Assembly (NCBI RefSeq): GCF_002806975.1
Contig: NZ_NIHD01000016.1
Coordinates: 1-64,000, forward strand
DNA from: Marinobacter aromaticivorans
GTDB taxonomy: Bacteria; Pseudomonadota; Gammaproteobacteria; Pseudomonadales; Oleiphilaceae
DNA length: 64,000 bases
Direction: 5' to 3'
Below are positions 34,728 through 44,625 of this stretch, piece after piece. A model generated the notes under the pieces. It was not told the origin of the DNA. It saw only the letters and a list, made by a program, of their open reading frames with translations, and did not search any database. The stretch's first letter is position 1; every line of letters starts with the position of its first letter. The position numbers were made by a program, and so were the translations under genes.

Positions 34728-36236
34728 TTGGCCACAGAAACCGAACTTCAGCCGAAGGATGCTCAGCTGGGTCGTCTGCCCTTTACCTTTGCAAAGCGTA
34801 ACGGCGTTATTCTGACCCGCTCGGAAGAAGGTGAGCCGGTTATCCTGGTTAAGCCCGGTGCGCCTCATTCTGCCCTGGCGGAAGCCAACCGGATCAGCGG
34901 TGGCCGGGCACGGTTTACCAGCATTGACCCCGACCACTTTGATCATGCCCTTAATGTGGCCTATCAGAACGACTCTGCAGAAGCCATGCAGATGGTTGAA
35001 GGCATCGGCGACGACATGGATCTGGCTTCGCTTGCCGACTCGGTTCCGGAAACCGAGGATTTGCTGGAACAGGAAGACGACGCACCGATTATTCGGCTGA
35101 TCAACGCGATTCTGACAGAAGCTGTCAAAACCAGCGCCTCGGACGTACACATAGAAACCTACGAGAAGCGCCTGGTGGTTCGGTTCCGGGTGGATGGTGT
35201 ATTGCGCGAAGTTGTGCAGCCGAAACGGGCACTTGCACCCTTGCTGGTCTCGCGTATCAAGGTTATGGCAAAGCTGGATATTGCCGAGAAACGCGTGCCC
35301 CAGGATGGCCGGATCGCCCTTCGCGTCGCTGGCCGTGAGGTGGATATCCGGGTGTCTACAATGCCTTCATCCAGCGGTGAACGGGTTGTATTGCGTTTGC
35401 TCGACAAGCAGGCGGGGGCTATCCATCTTGAATCCCTGGGCATGGCCGCCGGTGATCTCAAAATACTGCGTAGGCTCATTCATCGGCCCTACGGCATATT
35501 GCTGGTTACCGGCCCCACGGGCTCAGGTAAATCGACGACACTCTATGCCTCCCTGCAGGAAATAAACGACCGTTCCCGTAACATTCTTACAGTCGAAGAC
35601 CCCATTGAGTACAACCTGCCGGGTATTGGCCAGACTCAGGTAAACCCGAAGGTTGATATGACCTTTGCACGAGGGCTGCGTGCCATTCTGCGCCAGGACC
35701 CCGATGTGGTGATGATCGGTGAAATCCGCGATCTCGAAACCGCCGAAATTGCCGTGCAGGCCAGTCTCACCGGTCACCTTGTATTGTCCACGTTGCACAC
35801 CAATACTGCGGTGGGTGCGATTACCCGTCTTATGGATATGGGCATCGAGCCTTTCCTGATTTCATCAAGCCTGGTGGGGATTGTGGCCCAGCGCCTGGTG
35901 CGAGTGCTGTGCAAGGAGTGTCGGGAGCCCTATACGCCCACTGAAGAACACTGCGAATTCCTGCAGCTGGATTCTGCCAATCCACCCGCTATTTACAGGG
36001 CAAAAGGTTGTGATCATTGCAACCAGCTTGGGTACCGGGGGCGTATTGGTATTTATGAAGTGGTTGAAGTAACCGAGGAGATCAGCGCGTTGATTCACAA
36101 GCGTGCAGGTGAACTGGACCTTGAGTACCAGGCGCGGCTCAAAGGCCCCAGTATTCATGCAGACGGTGTCCGGAAAATACTGGATGGTGTTACCACTGTG
36201 GAAGAGGTGCTCCGCGTAACGCACCGGGGCCAGTAA
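34728..36236 (+). CDS. gspE: Type II secretion ATPase GspE
   Basis: About 502 residues. An N-terminal N1E domain binds GspL, followed by the catalytic core. Motifs seen are Walker A (TGPTGSGKSTTLYA), an Asp-box region (DPIEYNLPGIGQTQV), Walker B-like (DPDVVMIGEIRD), the His box (GHLVLSTLHTN) and the CxxC pairs CKEC...CDHC of the C-terminal zinc domain. It powers pseudopilus assembly from the cytoplasm. I start at TTG 34728 because GAGG lies 6 nt upstream; a frame upstream to 34575 looks noncoding. It heads the gspE-M run. Confidence 0.94.
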   Translation: MATETELQPKDAQLGRLPFTFAKRNGVILTRSEEGEPVILVKPGAPHSALAEANRISGGRARFTSIDPDHFDHALNVAYQNDSAEAMQMVEGIGDDMDLASLADSVPETEDLLEQEDDAPIIRLINAILTEAVKTSASDVHIETYEKRLVVRFRVDGVLREVVQPKRALAPLLVSRIKVMAKLDIAEKRVPQDGRIALRVAGREVDIRVSTMPSSSGERVVLRLLDKQAGAIHLESLGMAAGDLKILRRLIHRPYGILLVTGPTGSGKSTTLYASLQEINDRSRNILTVEDPIEYNLPGIGQTQVNPKVDMTFARGLRAILRQDPDVVMIGEIRDLETAEIAVQASLTGHLVLSTLHTNTAVGAITRLMDMGIEPFLISSSLVGIVAQRLVRVLCKECREPYTPTEEHCEFLQLDSANPPAIYRAKGCDHCNQLGYRGRIGIYEVVEVTEEISALIHKRAGELDLEYQARLKGPSIHADGVRKILDGVTTVEEVLRVTHRGQ

Positions 36237-36239
36237 GCC

Positions 36240-37451
36240 ATGCCTGCCTATGAGTACAAAGCCCTGGATGCAAGGGGCAAGCAGAGACAGGGTGTGGTGG
36301 AAGCCGACGCACCCCGCGCCGTAAGGCAGCAACTCCGGGAAAAGGGCCTGACTCCTCTGGCTGTTGAACCCGCCGCCCAGAAAACTGCCCGCAGTAATCC
36401 GCTCAGCGGTCGTGGGTCGCTCAAAACCGCAGATCTTGCTCTGGTTACGCGCCAGCTGGCAACCCTGATCCAGTCCGGTATTCCCATTGAGCAGGCGTTA
36501 TCAGCCGCCGCCCAGCAAACTGCCAAACCCCGTACCCGCGGTATGCTGATTGCCATTCGAGCCAAGGTTATGGAAGGCTACACGCTGGCGGACAGTCTTG
36601 GCGAGTTTCCGAAAGCCTTCCCCCGGCTATACCGTTCAACCGTGGCGGCGGGAGAACATGCGGGGCACCTGGATCTGGTGCTGAACCGGCTGGCTGACTA
36701 CACTGAAAGCCGGCAGGAAGCGCGCCAGAAAATCCAGCTGGCCGCCATTTACCCGATTATCCTGAGTTTTGTCGCCATTGCGATCGTGGTGTTCCTGTTG
36801 ACCTATGTTGTGCCGGATATTATCGAGGTGTTTGTCAAACAGGGCCAGGAATTGCCCGGGTTAACCGTGGCTATGCTGGCAATGTCGGAATTTCTCTCAA
36901 ATTACGGTGTCTATCTGCTGATATTGCTCGTAGCCGGCATTTCGGCGTTCCGCTTCGCGCTAACCAAACCACCTGTGCGGCTGCGTTTTCACAAGCGCCT
37001 GCTGCATCTGCCTCTGTTCTCCGGAATGGTAAGAGGGGTGAATACGGCGCGCTATGCAAGCACACTGAGTATACTGACCACCAGTGGTGTGCCGCTGGTG
37101 GAGGCCATGAGAATTGCCGGGGAGGTGCTTTCCAACGACTATTTGCGCCAGCAGCTCAAGGAAGCCGCACGCAAGGTCAGTGAAGGAGGTTCTTTGCATC
37201 GGGCGCTGGACCAGTCTGGCTACTTTCCTCCGATGATGTTGCACATGATTGCCAGTGGGGAAGCCAGTGGTGAGCTCGACAGCATGCTGGAGCGCACCGC
37301 AAGGATGCAGGAAAACACCCTGCAAGCAAAAATTGCCGCCATTGTCGGGCTTTTCGAGCCTATGATGCTGCTTGTGATGGGCGTGGTCGTACTGATTATA
37401 GTGATGGCCATCATGCTGCCCATACTCAACATGAGCAATCTGGTCGGTTAG
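36240..37451 (+). CDS. gspF: Type II secretion inner-membrane platform protein GspF
   Basis: A 403-residue protein with two homologous cytoplasmic domains of the T2SF type (about 70-190 and 270-390) and three membrane helices (about 170-195, 220-245, 375-400). The start MPAYEYKALDARGKQRQG and the LVTRQLATLIQSGIPIEQAL segment are typical. It forms the platform that works with GspE and the pseudopilins. It begins 3 bp after the gspE stop, so translation is likely coupled. Confidence 0.95.
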   Translation: MPAYEYKALDARGKQRQGVVEADAPRAVRQQLREKGLTPLAVEPAAQKTARSNPLSGRGSLKTADLALVTRQLATLIQSGIPIEQALSAAAQQTAKPRTRGMLIAIRAKVMEGYTLADSLGEFPKAFPRLYRSTVAAGEHAGHLDLVLNRLADYTESRQEARQKIQLAAIYPIILSFVAIAIVVFLLTYVVPDIIEVFVKQGQELPGLTVAMLAMSEFLSNYGVYLLILLVAGISAFRFALTKPPVRLRFHKRLLHLPLFSGMVRGVNTARYASTLSILTTSGVPLVEAMRIAGEVLSNDYLRQQLKEAARKVSEGGSLHRALDQSGYFPPMMLHMIASGEASGELDSMLERTARMQENTLQAKIAAIVGLFEPMMLLVMGVVVLIIVMAIMLPILNMSNLVG

Positions 37452-37508
37452 CAGGGTTTTACAAAAGCCACTTATTAAATGCCATTCAGATCGATAACGA
37501 GTGAACCA

Positions 37509-37961
37509 ATGACGATGAAAAAACTGAACATGCCGCAATCCAGCCGGGGTTTTACCCTGATCGAGATCATGGTGGTGATGGTGATTCTTGGCCTGCTGGT
37601 AGCGGTTGTGGCCCCGAATATCATGGGCCGGAGTGACCAGGCCAAGGTGACCGTAGCCGAAACCCAGCTCACCAATATTTCCAAGGCACTGGATATTTAC
37701 CGGCTGGACAATAGCCATTATCCGTCCACCCAGCAGGGGCTGGAAGCCCTGAAATCCCGCCCCAGTGGCAGCCCGGAGCCGAAGAACTGGAATCCCGACG
37801 GCTATATGAAGAGCATTCCCAAAGATCCCTGGGGTAACGACTTCCAGTATGTGAGCCCGGGCGTTGAAGGCCCCTATGACCTCTATTCCTATGGTTCCGA
37901 CGGCCAGGAAGGTGGTAGCGACGATGCCGCGGACATCAGCATCTGGAATATCGGCGGCTGA
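37509..37961 (+). CDS. gspG: Major pseudopilin GspG
   Basis: About 150 residues. The prepilin signal SSRG|FTLIEIMVVMVILG has the glycine cleavage site and Glu at position 5. The C-terminal part is the typical alpha/beta fold with a calcium-loop region (DLYSYGSDGQEGGSDDAAD), where Asp residues could bind Ca2+. It is the main subunit of the pseudopilus. ATG 37509, or ATG 37515 two codons later, gives the usual leader length. No prepilin peptidase gene is in the window, so cleavage must depend on one elsewhere. Confidence 0.95.
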   Translation: MTMKKLNMPQSSRGFTLIEIMVVMVILGLLVAVVAPNIMGRSDQAKVTVAETQLTNISKALDIYRLDNSHYPSTQQGLEALKSRPSGSPEPKNWNPDGYMKSIPKDPWGNDFQYVSPGVEGPYDLYSYGSDGQEGGSDDAADISIWNIGG

Positions 37962-38504
37962 TTGGTGGTGCAGGCGGGTTCAGGAAACAACAGCAGCGGC
38001 TTTACGCTGATCGAGATACTGGTTGTCCTGATTCTGGTGGGGCTGCTTGCGGCACTGGCTGTCTTTACCATGGGTGGAAACTCCCAGCAGCGCGAGCTTC
38101 AGAACGAGGTGAGAGAACTCTACCTGTTGATGCAGACAGCATCGGACCAGGCGGTTCTTAATAATCAGGAACTGGGGTTGCTGCTTGAAGAAAACGGATA
38201 TCGTTTCGTGGCTTTCCAGAGTGACACAGGTGACTGGAAAGCTTCCGGCGAGCGCATATTCCGGGCCAGGGAGTTTCCGGACTGGCTGGTGGCCACAGAG
38301 TTCATTGAAAGTGACGCGCCCCGCCTTGCCTCGGCTGAAGACAAGCTCCGGCCCGATGTGGTGTTTTTTTCCAGCGGGGAGACAACGCCTTTTGAACTGG
38401 AATTCACTGTTGGCAGCCAGACAGACTACACCCAGGTTCTGGTGTCCGACGGTGTTTCACCCATCGAATGGCGCCGCCCCGGTGACGAGGGGGCTGACTG
38501 GTGA
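37962..38504 (+). CDS. gspH: Minor pseudopilin GspH
   Basis: 180 residues with the prepilin site SSG|FTLIEILVVLILVG. A short leader of about 13 residues begins at a non-ATG codon directly after the gspG stop, either TTG 37962 or GTG 37965/37968. The remaining domain is a mixed alpha/beta region of typical GspH size. It is predicted to join the pseudopilus tip complex or be incorporated into it. It overlaps gspI by 4 bp. Confidence 0.9.
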   Translation: MVVQAGSGNNSSGFTLIEILVVLILVGLLAALAVFTMGGNSQQRELQNEVRELYLLMQTASDQAVLNNQELGLLLEENGYRFVAFQSDTGDWKASGERIFRAREFPDWLVATEFIESDAPRLASAEDKLRPDVVFFSSGETTPFELEFTVGSQTDYTQVLVSDGVSPIEWRRPGDEGADW

Positions 38505-38914
38505 GTTTGCCGGGGTCCGCAAGTCTTCCGAAGGCCACAACGAAAAGCCAGAAGGGCTTCACGCTGATTGAAGTCATGATTGCCTTGCTGGTGTTCGGAT
38601 TGATTGCCACCGCTGCCGCAGAGGTGGGTAGCCAGTACATTTCAAGTTACGAACGTATTCGTGACAAAACATTTGCCGGCTGGCTTGCTGATAATCGCAT
38701 TAACGAAATCCGGCTGGAAAAGAACCTGCCGGGAATATCCGAAAATTCGAAGGATCAGGATTACGGCCCTTACCGTTGGCAGGTGACAACAAGAGTGCTA
38801 GCCACCGCAGAGCCGAAAATGCGACGGGTTGAAGTGCAGGTATCCCGTTACAGTGAAGGGCAGTCAAAGCCATACCCGGTACACACGCTTTCCGCCTTTG
38901 TAGGTGAGAAATGA
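38501..38914 (+). CDS. gspI: Minor pseudopilin GspI
   Basis: 137 residues with the prepilin site SQKG|FTLIEVMIALLVFG and a short alpha/beta domain. The start is GTG 38501, overlapping the gspH stop by 4 bp. GspI forms the tip complex with GspJ and GspK, and its size matches the family. It in turn overlaps gspJ by 4 bp, a sign of translational coupling across this run. Confidence 0.92.
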   Translation: MSLPGSASLPKATTKSQKGFTLIEVMIALLVFGLIATAAAEVGSQYISSYERIRDKTFAGWLADNRINEIRLEKNLPGISENSKDQDYGPYRWQVTTRVLATAEPKMRRVEVQVSRYSEGQSKPYPVHTLSAFVGEK

Positions 38915-39651
38915 TCCGGGCCGTGGGCCAGCGGGGCTTTACGCTGCTCGAGGTGCTGGTCGCCATCACCATTACGGCGGTTATTGGTATTGGCGTGTGG
39001 CAGGTTCTCAACGGTGTAATCCTCTCGCGTGATCGCGTAGATGAGCTTGCCGAAGACTTCGACGGGCTGCAGAGAGCAATGCTGCTGCTGGAGCGGGATC
39101 TCACCCAGATAGTGAACCGCCCGGCAAGGGACATCTACGGAGATTTCAAACCCGCGCTGACAACCCGTGAAGACGACTTTGCCCTGATGCTGACGCGGCA
39201 GGGCTGGCGCAATCCGCTGGGTATCCGGCGCAGCAGCCTGCAGCGAGTGGGCTGGGAGTACACCGGCACTGAACTGCGCCGCCGTTATTGGCCGAACCTG
39301 GATCAGGGCCAGGAGGACAACAGCCGTGATCTGTTGCTGCTGGAGAGAGTTACCGGGTTCGACCTGAGATTCCTGAACCAACAATATACCTGGCAGCCCG
39401 AATGGCCGCCTGATGATGTTATGGCGGCGTTAACTCCTGGCAGTCGCCCGGATACAGACTTTCCCCTGGCGATTGAAGTCACCCTTGAACATGAGCGTTT
39501 TGGGGAACTGGTGCGCACCTTCGTATTGCCTGACTTTGACCCTGCCAACGCCCAGGGGTTGGTGAATCAGGTAAACGAAGCCCGTGATAAAACCAGCGAA
39601 GAAGACGCTGACGACGGGCCGGATGGCCAGACAGCGGGGCAGGGAGGCTAG
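38911..39651 (+). CDS. gspJ: Minor pseudopilin GspJ
   Basis: 246 residues with the prepilin site QRG|FTLLEVLVAITITA, a helix, and a beta-rich domain. It belongs to the GspI-J-K tip. The C-terminal tail (about 220-246) is acidic and glycine-rich, ending in GQTAGQGG, which is longer than the core fold needs. The ATG overlaps the gspI stop (ATGA). Confidence 0.93.
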   Translation: MIRAVGQRGFTLLEVLVAITITAVIGIGVWQVLNGVILSRDRVDELAEDFDGLQRAMLLLERDLTQIVNRPARDIYGDFKPALTTREDDFALMLTRQGWRNPLGIRRSSLQRVGWEYTGTELRRRYWPNLDQGQEDNSRDLLLLERVTGFDLRFLNQQYTWQPEWPPDDVMAALTPGSRPDTDFPLAIEVTLEHERFGELVRTFVLPDFDPANAQGLVNQVNEARDKTSEEDADDGPDGQTAGQGG

Positions 39652-39654
39652 CTG

Positions 39655-40677
39655 ATGATGCGCGGTTACTGTATTCACAAACCTCAAGGCCCCGCTCGCA
39701 AGCAACAGGGTGTTGCGCTGATCATGGTACTGCTTGCGATGGCACTGGTGGTCATGCTGGCCTCTGGGATGACACAGCAGCAAAATATACGAGTGTTCAA
39801 AGCCGGGCATTACCTGGCGCAACAGCAGGGCCAGAGTATTGCCCTGGGCGCCGAGGCCTTTGCCCGCCAGATTCTTATGCGGGACTTTGAAGAGGACAAG
39901 GAAGACAGCCTGATGGTGGATAGCCTGGATGAATTCTGGGCCATGAATGCGGCGGTTCTGCCCGTGGACAACAACGGCGTTGCGGAAGTACAGATAGATG
40001 ATCTGGGTGGGCGCATCAATCTCAACGACCTGGTAGCGGCAAACGGCCAGGTAGATCCGCTGACCAGGGATCGGCTTACGCGCCTGTTCGTCGTTTTGGG
40101 TATTACCGGAGTCTCCGTGGATGCCCTTGTGGACTGGATTGACCCTGATGATCAAACCATCAGTGCCTATGGCGCGGAAGATGGCCAGTATCTGATGGCG
40201 GAACCCGGGCTCCGGGCCGCGAATCAGCCTTTCGTGAGTGTGTCGGAGCTGCGGTTGATTGAAGGCATGACCGAAGAAATATACGTAACATTGCGGCCAC
40301 ATGTGTCCGCATTGCCGGTAAACGGACTGGGCATCAACGTGAATACAGCGTCTGCTGAAGTATTGATGTCGCTCTATGAAGAGCTGACGTCTGCCCAGGC
40401 GGAGTCTATTCTGGAGAAGCGGAAGGAAGAACGGTTTGAGAACCTGCAGGATTTTCTCGCATTGCCGGAATTTGCCGGGTCAGGCATGAAACCTGTCGGG
40501 CTGGGCTTGCAAACCCGTTTTTTTGAAGTTGTTTCGCGGATTACCTACGATAACCGTGTTGTGAATATGGTAAGTACAGTTTTCCGTAATCAGGAAGGCG
40601 ATGTCCGGACGGTTCACAGGGATACCGGCCAGAAGAACCGAATTACCAAAGAGCCCTACACCATTTCGGAAGGATAA
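39655..40677 (+). CDS. gspK: Minor pseudopilin GspK
   Basis: 340 residues. The N-terminal prepilin-like site is QQG|VALIMVLLAMALVVML; as is usual for GspK, the Glu at position 5 is absent. The large inserted helical domain (about 100-210) contains NLNDLVA, typical of the family. GspK caps the pseudopilus. The start is one of two adjacent ATGs at 39655 and 39658. It lies 3 bp after gspJ and 2 bp before gspL. Confidence 0.93.
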   Translation: MMRGYCIHKPQGPARKQQGVALIMVLLAMALVVMLASGMTQQQNIRVFKAGHYLAQQQGQSIALGAEAFARQILMRDFEEDKEDSLMVDSLDEFWAMNAAVLPVDNNGVAEVQIDDLGGRINLNDLVAANGQVDPLTRDRLTRLFVVLGITGVSVDALVDWIDPDDQTISAYGAEDGQYLMAEPGLRAANQPFVSVSELRLIEGMTEEIYVTLRPHVSALPVNGLGINVNTASAEVLMSLYEELTSAQAESILEKRKEERFENLQDFLALPEFAGSGMKPVGLGLQTRFFEVVSRITYDNRVVNMVSTVFRNQEGDVRTVHRDTGQKNRITKEPYTISEG

Positions 40678-40679
40678 CC

Positions 40680-41984
40680 ATGTCTTATCGCCTTTATGTG
40701 CGACCCCTGCCTCCCTATACGGAGCCCGGAGAAGACCCGGAAGCCCGCTTTTTTAACTGGGTGCTATACGATGCAGGCGGTGATGCTCAGGCCCAGGGTA
40801 GCCATGATGTCCAGAGCACCATCGAGCAGACACTCAGCCAGAACGGGCTTGAGGATGTCCTGCTGGTGGGCTTGATTCCGGGCGACGAAGCCCTGTTCTG
40901 CGTGGCCGACATTCCCGCAAAGCAGAGCCGTTTTATCAATCAGGCGCTGCCCTATGCGGTTGAAGAACAGATAGCGCAGGATATTGATAGCGTGCATCTG
41001 GCACTCGGCATGCACACTCCGGAGGGTTATCGGGTGGCCGCGGTTGATCGTATGCGTATGGCCCAATGGCTTGAGCTGTTCAGTGGCTGGTCACACACCC
41101 GCCTGGACGCCATTTATCCGGATGCTGCATTGCTGCCGGTGACAGAGGGCGGATGGACGATTTGCCTGGATGGCGAATTCGCCATGATGGCCAGTGATCG
41201 TGGCGAATGGTTGAGTATGCAATCTGCCAACCTTGGCATGTTTGCCCAGACAATGGCGGCGCCACCCTCGGAAGACGTGGTGGCTGAGGTTCCCGTGGTC
41301 ATTTATGGCACCGATACCGAGTTGGAAGAGCAGCAGGCGCTTCTTGGTGAACTCATGGTGCCAGGGCGGCTTTCCGTTCGCCGGGAACCCCTTGAGTTGA
41401 TGCCTTTGGAGTTGCTGGCGCATGCTCATCATCACAATCTTTGCCGCCCCATCAACCTTTGCCAACGGGATTTCTCGGTAAAAGGTGGCAGGGACAGTGC
41501 TTTAAAACCCTGGAAACCGCTGATTGCCGTAGCGGCTGTCTGGTTTGTGGTGCAGCTGGCGCTAGAGGCGGGGATGGGTTTTTATTACCAGCAGCAGGCC
41601 GATGACATGCGACAGCAGGCCATGTCGATATACCGGCAAGCCTTCCCGGGTGACCGCAGAACCCACGCGGGTAATGTAAGACGCGTTATAGAAGGGCAGT
41701 TGCGGGTGGCCGGCGCAGACGGCCCTGAGGCCGATTTTGTCACCCTGATGAAATATACCGGCGAGCAATATTCCAAAGTGGCCACCACCGGCTCGGTGAC
41801 TTTTAATTCCATCAATTTCAGCCAGTCCCGAGGGGAGTTGGTGGTGGATGTACGTGCGCAAAGTTACGATCGCCTGAGCGCCCTGCGAAATGGTCTCACT
41901 GCCCAGGGGCTTGAAGCCAGAATCGGTTCGGTTGTAAATGAATCCAGCGGCGCCCGTGGTCGCCTCACGGTATCCGGAGGGTAA
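40680..41984 (+). CDS. gspL: Type II secretion platform protein GspL
   Basis: 434 residues. A large cytoplasmic actin-like domain (about 1-270, with PGDEALFCVADIPAKQSR) binds GspE, then one membrane helix (about 275-300, AVAAVWFVVQLALEAGMGF) and a periplasmic ferredoxin-like domain. It anchors the ATPase to the inner membrane with GspM. Its size and layout match the family. Confidence 0.93.
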   Translation: MSYRLYVRPLPPYTEPGEDPEARFFNWVLYDAGGDAQAQGSHDVQSTIEQTLSQNGLEDVLLVGLIPGDEALFCVADIPAKQSRFINQALPYAVEEQIAQDIDSVHLALGMHTPEGYRVAAVDRMRMAQWLELFSGWSHTRLDAIYPDAALLPVTEGGWTICLDGEFAMMASDRGEWLSMQSANLGMFAQTMAAPPSEDVVAEVPVVIYGTDTELEEQQALLGELMVPGRLSVRREPLELMPLELLAHAHHHNLCRPINLCQRDFSVKGGRDSALKPWKPLIAVAAVWFVVQLALEAGMGFYYQQQADDMRQQAMSIYRQAFPGDRRTHAGNVRRVIEGQLRVAGADGPEADFVTLMKYTGEQYSKVATTGSVTFNSINFSQSRGELVVDVRAQSYDRLSALRNGLTAQGLEARIGSVVNESSGARGRLTVSGG

Positions 41985-41988
41985 GGCG

Positions 41989-42519
41989 ATGTTAAGCAAA
42001 CTGAAAGAGCAGCCCGCTGTGGGCAAGCTGATTGCTCAGTATGACCAGCTCCCCAGGAGGGATCAGCAGGCGCTTACAGTGCTGGCAATTGCTGTCTTTC
42101 TCGGGTTTCTCTATTTTGCCGTATGGAATCCGGTTGCGAGTTTCCACGATCAGGCCGCTGCCAGTAAGGAAAACGCGTCAGAGCTTCTGGCATGGATGCA
42201 ATCCAACGAGGCGGTAATAAGGCGCCTGAGCGACAGCAGCGCCGGGCCTGCCAGCGCGACCGGGGAGGTTCCCGCCGATGGCCGCGCACTGATGGGGCTG
42301 GTAACCCGGTCGGCAAGGGAGTCTGGCCTCACACTTCAACGCTTCGAGCCCAGCGGTGAGAATGCAATCCGTGTGTGGCTGGAAGCCGTTCCTTATTCGC
42401 AGGTTGCAGCCTGGCTTGAAATGCTCAATGGTAAGCATGGTGTTGTGATTGACCAGGCTGCGCTTGATCGCGCCGGTGAACCCGGCAGGGTGTCTGTTCG
42501 TTTAACACTGGCAATCTGA
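41989..42519 (+). CDS. gspM: Type II secretion platform protein GspM
   Basis: 176 residues with a short cytoplasmic start, one membrane helix (about 28-48, LTVLAIAVFLGFLYFAVW) and a periplasmic domain. It pairs with GspL. ATG 41989 follows GGAGGGTAAGGCG and is 5 bp past the gspL stop; an upstream frame from 41938 would overlap gspL and is unlikely. The cluster ends here: no gspN or gspD follows, and the next gene is a GNAT acetyltransferase. Confidence 0.9.
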   Translation: MLSKLKEQPAVGKLIAQYDQLPRRDQQALTVLAIAVFLGFLYFAVWNPVASFHDQAAASKENASELLAWMQSNEAVIRRLSDSSAGPASATGEVPADGRALMGLVTRSARESGLTLQRFEPSGENAIRVWLEAVPYSQVAAWLEMLNGKHGVVIDQAALDRAGEPGRVSVRLTLAI

Positions 42520-42574
42520 TTTCGAATTACAGGGTTCCGGGGTGGTCTCTCCGGACGGCAGCAGGAGAGAAAGC

Positions 42575-43237
42575 ATGAACAGCGACAGCCATAACAAGCC
42601 GGAGCCGGTTATTGTCCGGCTGGATATCACTGCTTTGAACGAAGCCAGATCCATTCTGTATGACGCCTACCTCAGCGAGCCAACCTTCCAGTATCTGTTC
42701 AATCACCGCAAACCCGGATATAAACAGCGCGTGCGCGCAACTGTGCGCGAGCTGGTCGACCTGTATTTTGATCTGGAGCAGGAGGCGGTTGGCGTCATGG
42801 TAAATGACACCCTGGTTGCTGTGGCTTTTATTGGCGACCCGGATTTGCGCCTGAACCTTGCGGATCAGTTCAGTTGGAGGATACGCATGGTGCTGACGGC
42901 AGGGTACGCCTCTACGCGCAGGTACCTGAGTTACCACGAAAGAATACGTGCCATGTTGCCACAGCCCCTGGCGCATCAGTTGCCATTGATGGGTGTGAAC
43001 CCCAAGTACCAGAACCGAGGGTACGGTCGGCTATTGCTCAAGGCCGTGCAGCGGTTGTGTGCAGACAATCCGAGGGGAAGCGGGCTTGTATTGGACACGG
43101 GGAATAACCGGTATCTGCCATTTTACGAATCTGAAGGCTTTCGCAGTCTTGGCAAGATACGCCTTGGTGGTTTTGAAGACCACATACTGTTCCGCGAGAT
43201 TCACCCGGAAGCCAAGGCAACGGCAGCCCAAAATTAA
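42575..43237 (+). CDS. GNAT family N-acetyltransferase
   Basis: 220 residues with the GNAT fold. The acetyl-CoA loop is visible as NPKYQNRGYGRLLLKAVQ (Q/RxxGxG pattern) and the later NRYLPFYESEGF, common in this fold. Substrate is unknown. A ribosome site (AGGAGAG) precedes ATG 42575, and the frame further upstream is not used. It lies 55 bp after gspM and 26 bp before the glutathione reductase gene, so it may belong to either transcript. Confidence 0.87.
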   Translation: MNSDSHNKPEPVIVRLDITALNEARSILYDAYLSEPTFQYLFNHRKPGYKQRVRATVRELVDLYFDLEQEAVGVMVNDTLVAVAFIGDPDLRLNLADQFSWRIRMVLTAGYASTRRYLSYHERIRAMLPQPLAHQLPLMGVNPKYQNRGYGRLLLKAVQRLCADNPRGSGLVLDTGNNRYLPFYESEGFRSLGKIRLGGFEDHILFREIHPEAKATAAQN

Positions 43238-43263
43238 CGTTTTAATGAACATCAGGAGACATT

Positions 43264-44625
43264 GTGTCTGACAGCCACGAATTTGATCTTATTGTTATTG
43301 GTGCCGGTTCCGGCGGAGTCAGGCTTGCCCGCATGTCGGCTGGTCGGGGCGCCCGGGTAGCAGTAGTGGAATCCCGCTACCTCGGCGGTACCTGCGTTAA
43401 CGTGGGTTGTGTGCCGAAAAAACTGTTTGTTTACGGGGCCCATGTCAGCGATGAACTGGAGGACGCTGCAGGTTATGGCTGGAGTGTTCCCATGGACGAT
43501 GTCAGTTTCGACTGGCCGACACTTGTAGCCAATAAAAATACGGAAATAGAGCGGCTTAACGGCATTTATGGCCGCCTGCTCGAGAATGCCGGCGTCACAA
43601 TTATTGAAGGCACTGCTTCTATCAGGGATCCGAATACGATTGTGGTGGGCGACAGGGAATACACTACCGCCCACATCACCGTTGCCACAGGCAGCTGGCC
43701 GGTGGTGCCGGACATTCCGGGTAAGGAATGCATCCTCACGTCCAACGAGATGTTCTACCTGCCTCAGTTGCCCAAACAGGCGGTTGTGTGGGGTGGCGGC
43801 TATATTGCTGTGGAGTTCGCCGGTATTCTGGCTGGCCTGGGGGTTGAAACCACGCTACTGTACCGGGGTGATCTGTTTCTCCGTGGTTTTGACAACGATA
43901 TCCGCAGGTTCACCGAGCAGGAAATGCGCAAAAAAGGCGTGCAACTGGAGTTCGGCGTAACCATTGAGTCGGTGGCAGCCGAGAACTCCCATTACCGGGT
44001 CAAGCTCAGTAACGGTTCCGTGATGGAAACAGGTCTGGTTATGGCTGCGACGGGCAGAAGAGCACTGGTTGATGGCCTTGGTCTTACTGAGCTGGGAATC
44101 GAACTGAGTGATTCGGGGCATGTGGTGGTGGACGATTATTTCCAGACATCAGTGCCCTCCATAACCGCTCTGGGCGATGTGATTGGCACCCCCCAACTGA
44201 CACCGGTAGCTCTGGCCCAGGCCATGGTGCTTTCCCGCCGGATGTTCGGGGACGGTAAAGGCGAGATGGATTACAGTGCAATACCGACAGCGGTGTTCTG
44301 CCAGCCAAATATAGGAACCGTGGGCTTGACGGAAGAAGAAGCGCGGGAAGCAGGGTATACCCTGAGGATCTACCGTTCTGAATTCCGGCCAATGAAATAC
44401 ACACTCAGCGGGCGCGATGAGCGCTGCCTGATGAAGCTTGTGGTTGATGACAAAACAGATCGCGTGCTCGGTGCCCACATGGTGGGCCCGGATGCCGGCG
44501 AAATTACCCAGGGGCTTGCGGTGGCCATCAAGGCTGGTGCAACCAAGGCGCAGTTTGATTCTACCCTGGGAATACACCCGACTTCCGCCGAAGAGTTTGT
44601 GACCATGCGTGAACCGGTCACCTGA
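43264..44625 (+). CDS. gor: Glutathione-disulfide reductase
   Basis: 453 residues. It has the FAD motif [14 protein letters not shown], the redox disulfide [14 protein letters not shown], the second nucleotide motif [13 protein letters not shown], and the C-terminal catalytic [13 protein letters not shown]. It regenerates reduced glutathione using NADPH in the cytoplasm. The start is GTG 43264 with AGGAGA upstream. Its 3' end overlaps the convergent histidine kinase gene by 8 bp. Confidence 0.92.
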   Translation: MSDSHEFDLIVIGAGSGGVRLARMSAGRGARVAVVESRYLGGTCVNVGCVPKKLFVYGAHVSDELEDAAGYGWSVPMDDVSFDWPTLVANKNTEIERLNGIYGRLLENAGVTIIEGTASIRDPNTIVVGDREYTTAHITVATGSWPVVPDIPGKECILTSNEMFYLPQLPKQAVVWGGGYIAVEFAGILAGLGVETTLLYRGDLFLRGFDNDIRRFTEQEMRKKGVQLEFGVTIESVAAENSHYRVKLSNGSVMETGLVMAATGRRALVDGLGLTELGIELSDSGHVVVDDYFQTSVPSITALGDVIGTPQLTPVALAQAMVLSRRMFGDGKGEMDYSAIPTAVFCQPNIGTVGLTEEEAREAGYTLRIYRSEFRPMKYTLSGRDERCLMKLVVDDKTDRVLGAHMVGPDAGEITQGLAVAIKAGATKAQFDSTLGIHPTSAEEFVTMREPVT

